DNA of 64,000 nucleotides from Streptomyces sp. ADI95-17 (GTDB lineage: Bacteria; Actinomycetota; Actinomycetes; Streptomycetales; Streptomycetaceae): the NCBI RefSeq assembly GCF_003846175.1, contig NZ_ML123045.1, forward strand, positions 1,144,082 through 1,208,081, written 5' to 3'. Numbering within the stretch: the stretch's first letter is position 1; the number at the start of each line of letters is the position of its first letter. Below are positions 54,507 to 62,208 of this stretch, in pieces. A model generated the notes under the pieces. The model searched no databases, was not told the DNA's origin, and saw only the letters and a list, made by a program, of their open reading frames with translations. The translations under genes and the position numbers were made by a program.

Positions 54507-55546
54507 GCGCGGGCGCCGGAGGGCCGTGCGGCAGGCGTCGCCCGGGGGCGGCCCGGCGGCCGGACGGGCGCGACGGCCGCGCGTTCCGAGAGGAAGTGCC
54601 CGCCGAGGGTGACCACCAGCGCTCCGAGCAACATCTGGACACCGTAGGTCAACATCATCGCGGGCGTGGTCTGTTCGGAAGGGTTCCCGGCCGTGGCCAG
54701 TGCGGCGAGGCTCATCCACCCGCCCCAGCAGGCCGAGGCCGCGGAGCCGCCCCAGGCCAGGGCGAGCGGCACGGCGAGGGGGAGCGCGGAGCGGCGGCGG
54801 AAGGCGAGCAGCAGCACACCGGAGGCGGCGACGGCGGGGAAGAGGGCGTTGAGCGCTTCCATGACGTACGAGACGTGGTTCCGGTCCGCGATCGCGCCCT
54901 CGGCGACCCCCGCGGTCGAGCCGGTGGCCCACACCAGATGCATGACGGCCGGTGCGAGGGCGAGCAGCGTGGCGATGGCCGCGGTGGTCCGCAGGGCAGG
55001 TCCGGTCGGGCTCGGCGGAAGGTCCCGCAGCGCGCCCCTCCACAGATGGCCCCAGCGGTCCCGGGCGTACAGCGCGAAGAGGGTGCCGAGGGCCAGGCCT
55101 TGGAGGATGAAGCCGCCGTAGACGACGCCGAAGACCCAGCCGTCCAGGAAGGAGGGACCGCCGCTCCCTGGACCGTCCCCGTGGGCCAGGCCGACCACCA
55201 GCTGCAACGGGTACCCGGTCATGATCGGCAGCAGCAGCCCGGACGCCACCCACATGGGCAGGACGAGCAGCCAGGCGGGCACCCGCCGCCCCCACGCCCG
55301 GGTGAGCAGCAGGGCGAGGACCACGACGGCGCTGTCCATAAGGATCGTGAAGCCGTTGGCGACGACCATCGTGGTGCGGTGGTCGAGCAGCGGGCTGCCG
55401 ACGGGGATGCCGACGCGGCTGCCGAGGATCCAGGCGGTCTTGAGCGCGATGTACGGCAGGGTGGCGGCGATCGCGAGGGCGCGGAGCGCGGCGCGGGCGC
55501 CCGGCCGCGGTGCGGCGGCGGGCGGAGACGACGGTGTCTGTGTCAT
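54503..55546 (-). CDS. Multi-spanning membrane protein, partner of the two-component system
   Basis: A 347-residue membrane protein with about eight helices and an Ala/Pro/Arg-rich C-terminal tail. No enzyme motif is visible. FLDGWVFGVVYGGFILQGLALGTLF and ALNALFPAVAASGVLLLAFRRR are typical segments. It is the first gene of the operon and is coupled to the kinase by a GTGA. It may be the sensed component or the transported cue's channel. ATG 55546 is used; GTG 55555 would add three residues. Confidence 0.78.
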   Translation of the reverse strand: MTQTPSSPPAAAPRPGARAALRALAIAATLPYIALKTAWILGSRVGIPVGSPLLDHRTTMVVANGFTILMDSAVVVLALLLTRAWGRRVPAWLLVLPMWVASGLLLPIMTGYPLQLVVGLAHGDGPGSGGPSFLDGWVFGVVYGGFILQGLALGTLFALYARDRWGHLWRGALRDLPPSPTGPALRTTAAIATLLALAPAVMHLVWATGSTAGVAEGAIADRNHVSYVMEALNALFPAVAASGVLLLAFRRRSALPLAVPLALAWGGSAASACWGGWMSLAALATAGNPSEQTTPAMMLTYGVQMLLGALVVTLGGHFLSERAAVAPVRPPGRPRATPAARPSGARA

Positions 55547-55592
55547 GACCACCACGCTCCCGTGCGGTCCGCTCCAGCACGTCGTGCCCTGT

Positions 55593-55630
55593 GACGATCC
55601 GTCTCCGCCGCGCGGCGGAGACGGATCGTC
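55593..55630. terminator. Perfect 18-bp hairpin between convergently oriented ends
   Basis: Arms 55593-55610 and 55613-55630 are exact reverse complements around CG. It lies after the acetyltransferase remnant downstream of the IclR gene on the minus strand. Confidence 0.75.
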
Positions 55631-55636
55631 GTCAGG

Positions 55637-55864
55637 TCATCCCGGCAGCGTGAACAACAGTTCGTCGGTCTCCGCGCCGCGGGCGTGCGCGTATCCCTGG
55701 TCCTTGCCGGTGACGGTGGATCCGCACTTCTCCAGCACCCGGCGCGAGCCGGTGCTGTCGGCGGCGGCCCGTGCGTGCAGCGGGCGCTCCGGTACGGCGT
55801 CGAGCAGCGCCGGCAGCGCGGCCGTCGCGAGCCCGCGGCCCCACCGCGCCCGGTCGGTCTCCAT
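55637..55864 (-). pseudogene. C-terminal remnant of a GNAT acetyltransferase
   Basis: A 75-codon frame that begins inside the acetyl-CoA binding motif of a RimJ-like GNAT protein: ARWGRGLATAALPALLDAV. It continues through the usual STGSRRVLEKCGSTVTGK and ELLFTLPG end. About 90-100 N-terminal residues are missing, and the region upstream is the IclR gene, whose stop lies 3 bases before the ATG. No ribosome site is seen. Most likely it is a deletion remnant, though a short expressed protein cannot be excluded. Confidence 0.75.
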
Positions 55865-55867
55865 GGG

Positions 55868-56638
55868 TCAGAGCCTCCGGGTGGCGAGCGTCAGCCGGTC
55901 CCGGGCGTCGAACAGCGCGTCCTTCACCATCTGCTCGTGCGCGGGCGTGAGCCGGGCGACCGGTACCGAGCAGCTGATGGCGTCGCGGGCGGGGGTGCGG
56001 TACGGGACGGCCACGCCGAAGCAGCGCAGCCCGAGGGTGTTCTCCTCGCGGTCCACCGCGTACCCCTGCTCGCGGATGAGGTGCAGCTCCTCGATCAGCT
56101 TCTCGCGGTCGGTGATGGTGTGTTCGGTCAGTGCGGGCAGCGTCTCGGGGAGCAGCTTGCGGACCTGCTCGTCGCTGTGGGTGGCCAGCAGCGCCTTGCC
56201 GAGCGAGGTGGAGTGCGCGGGCAGCCGGCGCCCCACACGGGTGAAGGGGCGCAGATAGTGCTGGGACTGCCGGGTGGCGAGGTACACCACGTTCGTCCCG
56301 TCGAGCCGGGCCAGGTGGATGGTCTCCGTGGTGTCGTCAGAGAGCCGGTCCAGGGTGGGGCGGGCCACCGCGACGACCTCGTCGCCGTCGATGTACGAGG
56401 TGCCCACCAGCAGGGCCCGTACGCCGATCCCGTACCGCGTGCCCGTCGCGTCGGTCTCCACCCAGCCCAGCTCCACCAGCGTGCGCAGCAGCATGTACAG
56501 GCTGGACTTGGGATAGCCGACGGCCTCCTGCACCGCGGCGAGCGAGTGCATGCCCGGCCGCCCCGCGAAGTATTCGAGCAGTTCCACCGTCCGCACGGCG
56601 GACTTGACCTGTCCCCCACCGGATTCGGCAACCGACAT
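55868..56638 (-). CDS. IclR-family transcriptional regulator
   Basis: A 256-residue regulator with the N-terminal winged helix (SAVRTVELLEYFAGRPGMHSLAAVQEAVGYPKSSLYMLLRTL). The C-terminal effector domain has RPFTRVGRRLPAHSTSLGKALLA near residue 125 and GLRCFGVAVPYRTP, typical of IclR proteins that bind small acids. ATG 56638 gives the family's usual length; an in-frame start 50 codons upstream would add unstructured residues. It is divergent from the semialdehyde dehydrogenase operon, which it presumably controls. Confidence 0.93.
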   Translation of the reverse strand: MSVAESGGGQVKSAVRTVELLEYFAGRPGMHSLAAVQEAVGYPKSSLYMLLRTLVELGWVETDATGTRYGIGVRALLVGTSYIDGDEVVAVARPTLDRLSDDTTETIHLARLDGTNVVYLATRQSQHYLRPFTRVGRRLPAHSTSLGKALLATHSDEQVRKLLPETLPALTEHTITDREKLIEELHLIREQGYAVDREENTLGLRCFGVAVPYRTPARDAISCSVPVARLTPAHEQMVKDALFDARDRLTLATRRL

Positions 56639-56675
56639 CGCCCCACGCCCTTCCAGCCCACTCACGAAACCCTGA

Positions 56676-56743
56676 GACTTCTCGCACCCGACGACTTCTC
56701 GAACCGGGCGACTTCCAGAACCGGGCGGCTTCTTGCCAACATC
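56676..56743. repeat. Four 17-bp tandem repeats upstream of the IclR gene
   Basis: GACTTC (GGCTTC in the last copy) recurs at 56676, 56693, 56710 and 56727, exactly 17 bases apart. The rest of each unit is largely conserved (for example CTCGAACCGGGC). It lies in the 5' leader of the IclR gene. Confidence 0.75.
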
Positions 56744-56788
56744 GAACGCCCGGAAATAGAGTCGCTTCATATTCACGATCAGGAACAA

Positions 56789-56806
56789 TGTTCAGAATAC
56801 CGAACA
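56789..56806. promoter_or_regulatory. Candidate IclR operator palindrome
   Basis: TGTTC and GAACA frame eight bases, and 14 of 18 positions are symmetrical. An overlapping GAACA-A-TGTTC palindrome starts at 56784. It lies 38 bases before the dehydrogenase start codon in the divergent region. Confidence 0.55.
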
Positions 56807-56843
56807 AACTCTGATGTGCGGCAGTGGAGCGGAAGGAATCACG

Positions 56844-58364
56844 GTGGCAGCAGCACCAGTCTGGAGCGTCGACCCCCGCACCGGGAACCCGCGTGAGCAG
56901 GTTGCGGTGGAGGCTACAGCGGAGGAGATCGACCGTGCGGTCCGGGCCGCCCACGCGGTACGTGAATCGCTCGCCGACCGCACCGTGCGCGCCGCCTTCC
57001 TGCGTATCGCGGCCGATCTGCTCACCGAGGCCGGGGAGCACGTCATCGAGGCCGCCGACGCCGAGACCGCACTCGGACCGGCCCGGCTGACCGGCGAACT
57101 CGCCCGCACCGCCGCCCAGTTGCGGGCCTTCGCGGAGGTCGTCGACGAGGGCGCCTACCTCGACATCCACATCGACCACGCGGACGCCACCCGCACCCCG
57201 CCCTGGCCCGACCTGCGCCGCTACAAGATCCCGCTCGGTGTCGTCGCCGTCTACGCGGCCAGCAACTTCCCGCTCGCCTTCTCCGTCCCCGGCGGCGACA
57301 CCGCGAGCGCGCTGGCGGCCGGCTGCCCCGTCGTCGTCAAGGCGCACCCCGACCACCCCGCCACCTCCGAACTCTGCGCCTCCGTGCTGCGCAGGGCGGC
57401 GGCCAAGGCCGGCCTGCCCGAGGACGTACTGACCCTGGTGCACGGCTTCGACGCCGGCGTCGAGCTGATCCGGCACCCGCTGGTCGCCGCCGCCGGCTTC
57501 ACCGGCTCGGTACGCGGCGGCCGCGCCCTGTTCGACGCGGCGGCGGCCCGCCCCCGCCCCATCCCGTTCCACGGCGAGCTGGGCTCCCTCAACCCCGTCG
57601 TCGTCACCGGGGCGGCCGCCGCCGAGCGCGCCGAGGAGATCGGCGCCGGGCTCGGGGGCTCGATGACCATGGGCGCGGGCCAGTTCTGCACCAAGCCCGG
57701 CTTCGTCCTGGCCCCGGCCGGTGAGGCCGGCGACCGGCTGCTGGAGTCGCTGATCGCCGCGGTCAGCGACACCGAGGCCGCGGTCCTGCTCGACCACCGG
57801 ATGCGCGACGCCTTCCTCGCGGGCGTACGGACCCGGGCCGAACTCCCCGGCGTCCAGGCCCCGGTCACCCCCGGCGCGGGCGGCGACCACACCGTCTCGG
57901 CCGGCTTCCTCACCGTACCGGCGCAGCTGCTCACCGCCGAGGGCCCGCACGACGAGCTTCTGGAGGAGTGCTTCGGCCCGGTCACCGTGGTCGCCCGCTA
58001 CACCTCCCACGACGAGGTCACTGCCGTGCTCTCCCGGCTCCCCGGCAACCTCACCGCCACCCTCCAGACCGCCACGGACGGCGCCGACGCCGACGCCCCC
58101 GGACTCCTCGCGGCCCTCACCCTGCTGGCCGGCCGGGTCCTCGTCAACGGCTGGCCGACCGGCGTCGCCGTCGCCCCCGCCCAGCACCACGGCGGCCCCT
58201 ACCCGGCCACCACCTCCACCTCCACCTCGGTCGGCGCCACCGCGATCGAGCGCTGGCTGCGCCCGGTCACCTACCAGACCACCCCCGAGGCCCTGCTCCC
58301 GCCGGAGCTCCGCGAGGACAACCCCCAGGGTCTTCCCCGCCGGGTGGACGGACGCCGCGCGTGA
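56844..58364 (+). CDS. Aldehyde dehydrogenase, 2,5-dioxovalerate (ketoglutarate semialdehyde) type
   Basis: Probably oxidises 2,5-dioxopentanoate to 2-oxoglutarate, the step after KDG dehydratase in aldarate breakdown. The 506-residue protein has VAVYAASNFPLAFSVPGGDT near residue 133, the catalytic Glu in PFHGELGSLNPVVV near residue 249 and the nucleophile Cys in GAGQFCTKPGFV near residue 287. The ASNFP and GGDTASALAAGCPV combination is typical of this subfamily. GTG 56844 has GGAAGGA upstream. An IclR gene is divergent; the next gene overlaps by GTGA. Confidence 0.87.
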   Translation: MAAAPVWSVDPRTGNPREQVAVEATAEEIDRAVRAAHAVRESLADRTVRAAFLRIAADLLTEAGEHVIEAADAETALGPARLTGELARTAAQLRAFAEVVDEGAYLDIHIDHADATRTPPWPDLRRYKIPLGVVAVYAASNFPLAFSVPGGDTASALAAGCPVVVKAHPDHPATSELCASVLRRAAAKAGLPEDVLTLVHGFDAGVELIRHPLVAAAGFTGSVRGGRALFDAAAARPRPIPFHGELGSLNPVVVTGAAAAERAEEIGAGLGGSMTMGAGQFCTKPGFVLAPAGEAGDRLLESLIAAVSDTEAAVLLDHRMRDAFLAGVRTRAELPGVQAPVTPGAGGDHTVSAGFLTVPAQLLTAEGPHDELLEECFGPVTVVARYTSHDEVTAVLSRLPGNLTATLQTATDGADADAPGLLAALTLLAGRVLVNGWPTGVAVAPAQHHGGPYPATTSTSTSVGATAIERWLRPVTYQTTPEALLPPELREDNPQGLPRRVDGRRA

Positions 58365-58972
58365 CCCCGCACCTGCCCGAACTCCCCTTCGCGCTCGGCC
58401 CGTTCGGGCCCGATGGCGACTGGACGTACGAGGGCGGCGTACTGACCGGCAGGGCGGGCGCCCGCCAGGACCGGTTCGTACCGCCGGGCGGCGCCGGCCT
58501 CGACACCGCGAGCGACGCCCCCCGCCTGCTCGGCGCCGCGCCCCGCGGCGACTTCCAGCTGATCGCCCGGGTCCGGGTCGGCTTCGCTGCCGCCTTCGAC
58601 GCCGGGGTGCTCTACCTGCACGTCGGGGAACGGGAGTGGGCCAAGCTCTGCCTGGAGCTCTCCCCGGACCACCCCACCGTCTGCACGGTCGTCACCCGGG
58701 GCCGCTCCGACGACGTCAACTCCTTCACCGTGGACACCGGCACCTGCTGGCTGCGCGTCAGCCGCACGGGCGACGCGTTCGCCTTCCACGCCTCCGCCGA
58801 CGGCGAGAAGTGGACCTTCGTCCGCGTCTTCGCCCTCGGCGACCCGGAGCGCGCGGCCGACGCCTCGGTCGGCTTCCTGGTCCAGTCACCGACGGGCGAG
58901 GGCTGCGAAGCCTCCTTCGACCGGATCGAGTTCCGCACGACGGGTCCGGACGACCTGCGGGACGGAAGCTGA
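58361..58972 (+). CDS. DUF1349 family protein (concanavalin-like fold)
   Basis: A 203-residue protein of the DUF1349 family, a jelly-roll fold related to laminin-G/lectins. Segments are DFQLIARVRVGFAAAFDAGVLYLHVGEREWAKLCLEL and TVVTRGRSDDVNSFTV, then CWLRVSRTGDAFAFHASADGEKWTFVRVF, and the end VGFLVQSPTGEGCEASFDRIEF. No signal peptide is present, so it is probably cytoplasmic. It may bind a carbohydrate or sugar acid. It is coupled to the dehydrogenase gene by GTGA and to the next gene by TGATG. Confidence 0.85.
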   Translation: MTPHLPELPFALGPFGPDGDWTYEGGVLTGRAGARQDRFVPPGGAGLDTASDAPRLLGAAPRGDFQLIARVRVGFAAAFDAGVLYLHVGEREWAKLCLELSPDHPTVCTVVTRGRSDDVNSFTVDTGTCWLRVSRTGDAFAFHASADGEKWTFVRVFALGDPERAADASVGFLVQSPTGEGCEASFDRIEFRTTGPDDLRDGS

Positions 58973-59490
58973 TGACCGCCCGGACGGGGGAGGTGTTCGG
59001 GACCGGCCGCGCGGTGTCCGACATCGAGACGCTGCTCGCCGGTCCCGTGCCGGCCGCGGGGCCCACGGCCGACGAGGGGGAGCCGGACACCGGGGAGTGG
59101 TCCGCGACCGCGGGCGAGGGCTTCCGGATCGTGCCGCTCTGGGAGAGCGACGACCTCGTGGGTGTGTACGAGCGTGCGTGGGAGGAGGCCGAGGAGGCCG
59201 CCTCGGGTCATCTCGCCGATCTCGTGGGCGAGTTGGACCGCCGGTGGGGCGCCCACCGTACGGTGGGCATGCGGGTGCCGATCTTCCGCGACCTCGCGGG
59301 TGAGCCCCTGCCGCCGTTGTACCGGGCGCTGTGCGACGCGGACTGTCTCGGGGACCTGAGGGTGTGGGGGCCGGTGGACGACCGGTGGGTCGCGGTCTCC
59401 CTCAACCAGTGCGACGGCGACGCGCCGATGATCCTGGTCGCGGTGGTCGCCGACCGGCCGATCGTCGAGCTCGACGACCAGGACGGCTGA
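58972..59490 (+). CDS. Hypothetical protein (172 aa)
   Basis: A soluble, acidic protein with a flexible N-terminal third and a compact C-terminal part: GEGFRIVPLWESDDLVGVYERAWEEAEEAASGHLADLVGEL. It ends with VWGPVDDRWVAVSLNQCDGDAPMILVAVVAD. I do not recognise a domain. The one-base overlap with the DUF1349 gene suggests cotranscription, although it may be an unrelated gene that has become coupled. Confidence 0.65.
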   Translation: MTARTGEVFGTGRAVSDIETLLAGPVPAAGPTADEGEPDTGEWSATAGEGFRIVPLWESDDLVGVYERAWEEAEEAASGHLADLVGELDRRWGAHRTVGMRVPIFRDLAGEPLPPLYRALCDADCLGDLRVWGPVDDRWVAVSLNQCDGDAPMILVAVVADRPIVELDDQDG

Positions 59491-59592
59491 GCGGCCCGGG
59501 AATGAGAAGCTCCGCTCCCGCGTTGTGCACGGGAGCGGAGGGTGGCTCCGCACCCGAGCGGTACGTACGAGGACACGGAGAGAAGAAGAGAC

Positions 59593-60312
59593 ATGCGCGT
59601 CGAGATCTGGAGCGACATAGCCTGCCCCTGGTGCTACATCGGGAAGGCCCGCTTCGAGAAGGGCCTGGCGGGATTCGCCCACCGCGACCAGGTCGAGGTC
59701 GTGCACCGGTCCTTCGAGCTCGACCCCGGCCGTGCCAAGGGCGACACCGCGCAGGTCATCGACATGCTGGCGCAGAAGTACGGGCGCACCCGCGAAGAGG
59801 CGCGGTCCATGGAGGCGAACGTCGCGGCCAACGCGCAGGCCGAGGGGCTCGGCTACCTCACCGAGGGCCGTGACCACGGCAACACCTTCGACATCCACCG
59901 GCTGCTCCACCTGGCCAAGGCCCGCGGCCGCCAGGACGAGCTGCTGAGCCTCGCCTACCGGGCGAACTTCGCCGAGGAGAGGTCCGTCTACGACAGCGGC
60001 GTGCTGGTCGAGCTGGCCGTCGAGGCCGGGCTCGACGCCGACGAGGCGCGCGCCGTTCTCGCCGACCCGGAGGCGTACGCGGCCGAGGTGCGGGCCGACG
60101 AGCGGGAGGCGTCCGAGCTGGGCGCCAACGCGGTGCCGTTCTTCGTGCTCGACCGGCGTTACGGCATCTCCGGCGGCCAGCCCGCCGAGGTCTTCGCGCA
60201 GGCGCTGGAGCAGGCGTGGAAGGACCGCCCGCTCACCGCGATCGGCGGCGACGCGGCGGCGTGCGACGCCGACGGCGCCTGCGAGGTCCCGCAGGCCGGC
60301 GGCAACGCCTGA
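59593..60312 (+). CDS. DsbA-family (FrnE-like) thiol oxidoreductase
   Basis: A 239-residue cytoplasmic thioredoxin-fold protein with the redox-active CPWC motif in SDIACPWCYIGK (about residues 11-14). It has the long helical insertion of the FrnE group and the cis-Pro loop in GANAVPFFVLDRRYG near residue 183. It ends with a Cys pair region (CDADGACEVPQ). No signal peptide. Related FrnE proteins participate in polyketide biosynthesis or oxidative-stress resistance. ATG 59593 follows an AGAAGAAGAGA stretch. Confidence 0.92.
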   Translation: MRVEIWSDIACPWCYIGKARFEKGLAGFAHRDQVEVVHRSFELDPGRAKGDTAQVIDMLAQKYGRTREEARSMEANVAANAQAEGLGYLTEGRDHGNTFDIHRLLHLAKARGRQDELLSLAYRANFAEERSVYDSGVLVELAVEAGLDADEARAVLADPEAYAAEVRADEREASELGANAVPFFVLDRRYGISGGQPAEVFAQALEQAWKDRPLTAIGGDAAACDADGACEVPQAGGNA

Positions 60313-60320
60313 GGTTCGTC

Positions 60321-60401
60321 CCCGGCGCCATGCGCAAACGGTGCTGTCCCGGCGCCATGCACAGGCAGTGCTGTACCGGCACCACGCATAAGCGCTGCTC
60401 G
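60321..60401. repeat. Three 27-bp tandem repeats
   Basis: Units 60321-60347, 60348-60374 and 60375-60401 abut without spacers. The first two share 23 of 27 bases; the third is more diverged. Because 27 is a multiple of three, every frame reads a nine-residue peptide repeat (for example PGAMRKRCC). The unit lies directly after the DsbA-like stop, in the gap before the PLP enzyme gene. Confidence 0.8.
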
Positions 60402-60460
60402 GGTGTTCCCCTCGGCTTCTCGTGATTGACCGGGAGGTGAGGGGGCCCCAGGCTGGGCGC

Positions 60461-61522
60461 ATGGAGACTACTTCGCTCAGCAGTGCGGTGGACGCCGAGT
60501 TCGCACCGGGGACGACCTACCTCAACACCTCCACCTGCGGGCTGCTGCCCCGGCGGACCGTGGCGGCCGTGCGGGCGCTCGCCGAGGCGATCGGCTCGGG
60601 CAGCCGGGCCGATTCCGGCGACTTCGAGGCGGTGGAGGCGGCCCGGTCCGGCTTCGCCCGGCTCTCCGGGGTCGACGCCGACCGGGTCGCCGTCGGCAGC
60701 TCGGTCGCCGTGCATGTCGGGCTGGTCGCCGCCGCACTGCCGCCGGGGGCCGAAGTCCTGGCACCGGAGGGCGAGTTCAGCTCCGTCGTCAGTCCCTTCG
60801 CGGTCCGCGGCGACCTCAGGATGCGGTACGCCCCGCTGGACCGGCTGGCCGACGCGGTGGGGCCGGACACCGCGCTCGTCGCCCTGTCCTCCGTGCAGTC
60901 GTCCAACGGGCGGATCGCCGACCTGAAGGCGGTGCGGGCGGCGGCCGGTGCCCACGGTGCCCGGACGCTGCTCGACACCACCCAGTCGGCCGGCTGGCTG
61001 CCGCTGGACGCCGGGGAGTACGACTACACCGTCACCGGCGGCTTCAAGTTCCTGCTCTGCCCGCGCGGTGCGTCGTTCCTCACCGTCACCGAGGAGGCGC
61101 AGCGGACCCTGCCGCCGCTCTTCGCCGGCATGTACGCCGCCGCCGACCCCTGGAACAGCACCTACGGCCCGGTCGGGCAGCTCTCCGGGACCGCGCGCCG
61201 CTACGACGAACCGCCCGCCTTCCTCTCGTACCACGGCGCCGAACAGTCCCTCGCGCTGCTGAACGAGGTCGGTGTGGACGCCGTCCACACCCACGCCACC
61301 GGGCTCGCCGCCCGCATGCGGGCCGGGCTGGCCGGGCTCGGGCACGAGGCGGTGCCGGGGGAGTCGGCGATCGTGGCCGTGCCCGGACTGGGCGAGCGGG
61401 AACCGGAGCTCGCGCGGGCCGGCATCGTGGTCTCGAACCGGGCGGGAAGTCTGCGCGCCGCCTTCCACCTGTACAACACGCAGGCCGATGTGGACCGGGC
61501 CCTGGACGTGCTCGCCGGCTGA
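60461..61522 (+). CDS. Aminotransferase class V-fold PLP enzyme
   Basis: A 353-residue fold-type I PLP enzyme related to cysteine desulfurases, kynureninases and isopenicillin N epimerases. It has YLNTSTCGLLPRRTV near residue 20, VGSSVAVHVGLVAAAL, and SSVQSSNGRIADL. The PLP-binding Asp region is LLDTTQSAGWLPLDAG and the Schiff-base Lys is in YTVTGGFKFLLCPRG near residue 200. No second Cys signature of a desulfurase is visible. Substrate unknown. ATG 60461 was preferred over an upstream GTG with no better site. Confidence 0.88.
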   Translation: METTSLSSAVDAEFAPGTTYLNTSTCGLLPRRTVAAVRALAEAIGSGSRADSGDFEAVEAARSGFARLSGVDADRVAVGSSVAVHVGLVAAALPPGAEVLAPEGEFSSVVSPFAVRGDLRMRYAPLDRLADAVGPDTALVALSSVQSSNGRIADLKAVRAAAGAHGARTLLDTTQSAGWLPLDAGEYDYTVTGGFKFLLCPRGASFLTVTEEAQRTLPPLFAGMYAAADPWNSTYGPVGQLSGTARRYDEPPAFLSYHGAEQSLALLNEVGVDAVHTHATGLAARMRAGLAGLGHEAVPGESAIVAVPGLGEREPELARAGIVVSNRAGSLRAAFHLYNTQADVDRALDVLAG

Positions 61523-61541
61523 CGCCGCCCGCCGGAGTGGA

Positions 61542-62057
61542 TCAGCCGGGGGAGCCGGGGCAGTCCCCGGCTTCCCCGGCCTCCCGGCAGAGGTTCGCCT
61601 CGACCTTGGCAAGCAGCCGGGTCAGCTCCTCGCGTTCGGCGGGTCCGAGGCCGGCGAGGGTGTGGTCCTCCAGGTCCGTCCAGGCCCGCTGGACGTCGGA
61701 GTGCAGCGCACAGCTGTCGTCGGTGGCCTCGACCAGGACGGCCCGCCGGTCGTCCGGGTCGGGGCGGCGGCGCACGTGCCCGGTCTGTTCGAGGCGCTGG
61801 AGCATCTTGGTGACGGTGGAGGGGTCGAGGTCGACGGCCTTGATCAGCTCGGCCTGGCGCACCGCACCGGCATCCCACAGGCACATCATCAGGAACTCCT
61901 GGCCCGGGTAGAGCCCGAGCCCCTTGAGTAGCCTGCCCGCGGCGATCCGGTGCAGCCGGGCGACCCGGGCCAGCGCATGGCTGACGGGGCCGCCGAGGGC
62001 CGCGCTCGGCAGGTCCGGACAGGCGGGGTCTGCGGGTCCGGCGGGTTCGGCCTTCAT
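61542..62057 (-). CDS. MarR-family transcriptional regulator
   Basis: A 171-residue regulator with the MarR winged helix: LGLYPGQEFLMMCLWDAGAVRQAELIKAVDLDPSTVTKMLQRLEQTGHVRRRPDPDDRRAVLVEAT, in residues about 45-112, flanked by dimerisation helices. CLYPGQ-like openings are common in MarR proteins. It is divergent from an Old Yellow Enzyme gene, with palindromic operators between, so it likely represses both. Confidence 0.93.
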   Translation of the reverse strand: MKAEPAGPADPACPDLPSAALGGPVSHALARVARLHRIAAGRLLKGLGLYPGQEFLMMCLWDAGAVRQAELIKAVDLDPSTVTKMLQRLEQTGHVRRRPDPDDRRAVLVEATDDSCALHSDVQRAWTDLEDHTLAGLGPAEREELTRLLAKVEANLCREAGEAGDCPGSPG

Positions 62058-62131
62058 GGGGTGACTCCTCGGGGCGACGCTCCGGACCCGGCTCCGATGC
62101 CGGGCTCCGGCGGCTTTCCACCCACTTTACA

Positions 62132-62186
62132 TTGGCCGGCCAAGTAATGGGTTACAGTGGCGTCGGCGCAGATAATTGGCCGACCA
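62132..62186. promoter_or_regulatory. Two candidate MarR operator sites
   Basis: TTGGCCGGCCAA (62132-62143) is a perfect 12-base palindrome. TTGGCCGACCA (62176-62186) is a near copy, 44 bases away, about four helical turns. They lie in the gap between the divergent regulator and ene-reductase genes, the second 23 bases before the enzyme's ATG. Confidence 0.6.
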
Positions 62187-62208
62187 CATAAATAGTCCGG
62201 GAGTCCCC

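Noticed and set aside
60321..60401. CRISPR-like array
   Set aside because: The three repeats abut without spacers and no cas genes are present in the window.
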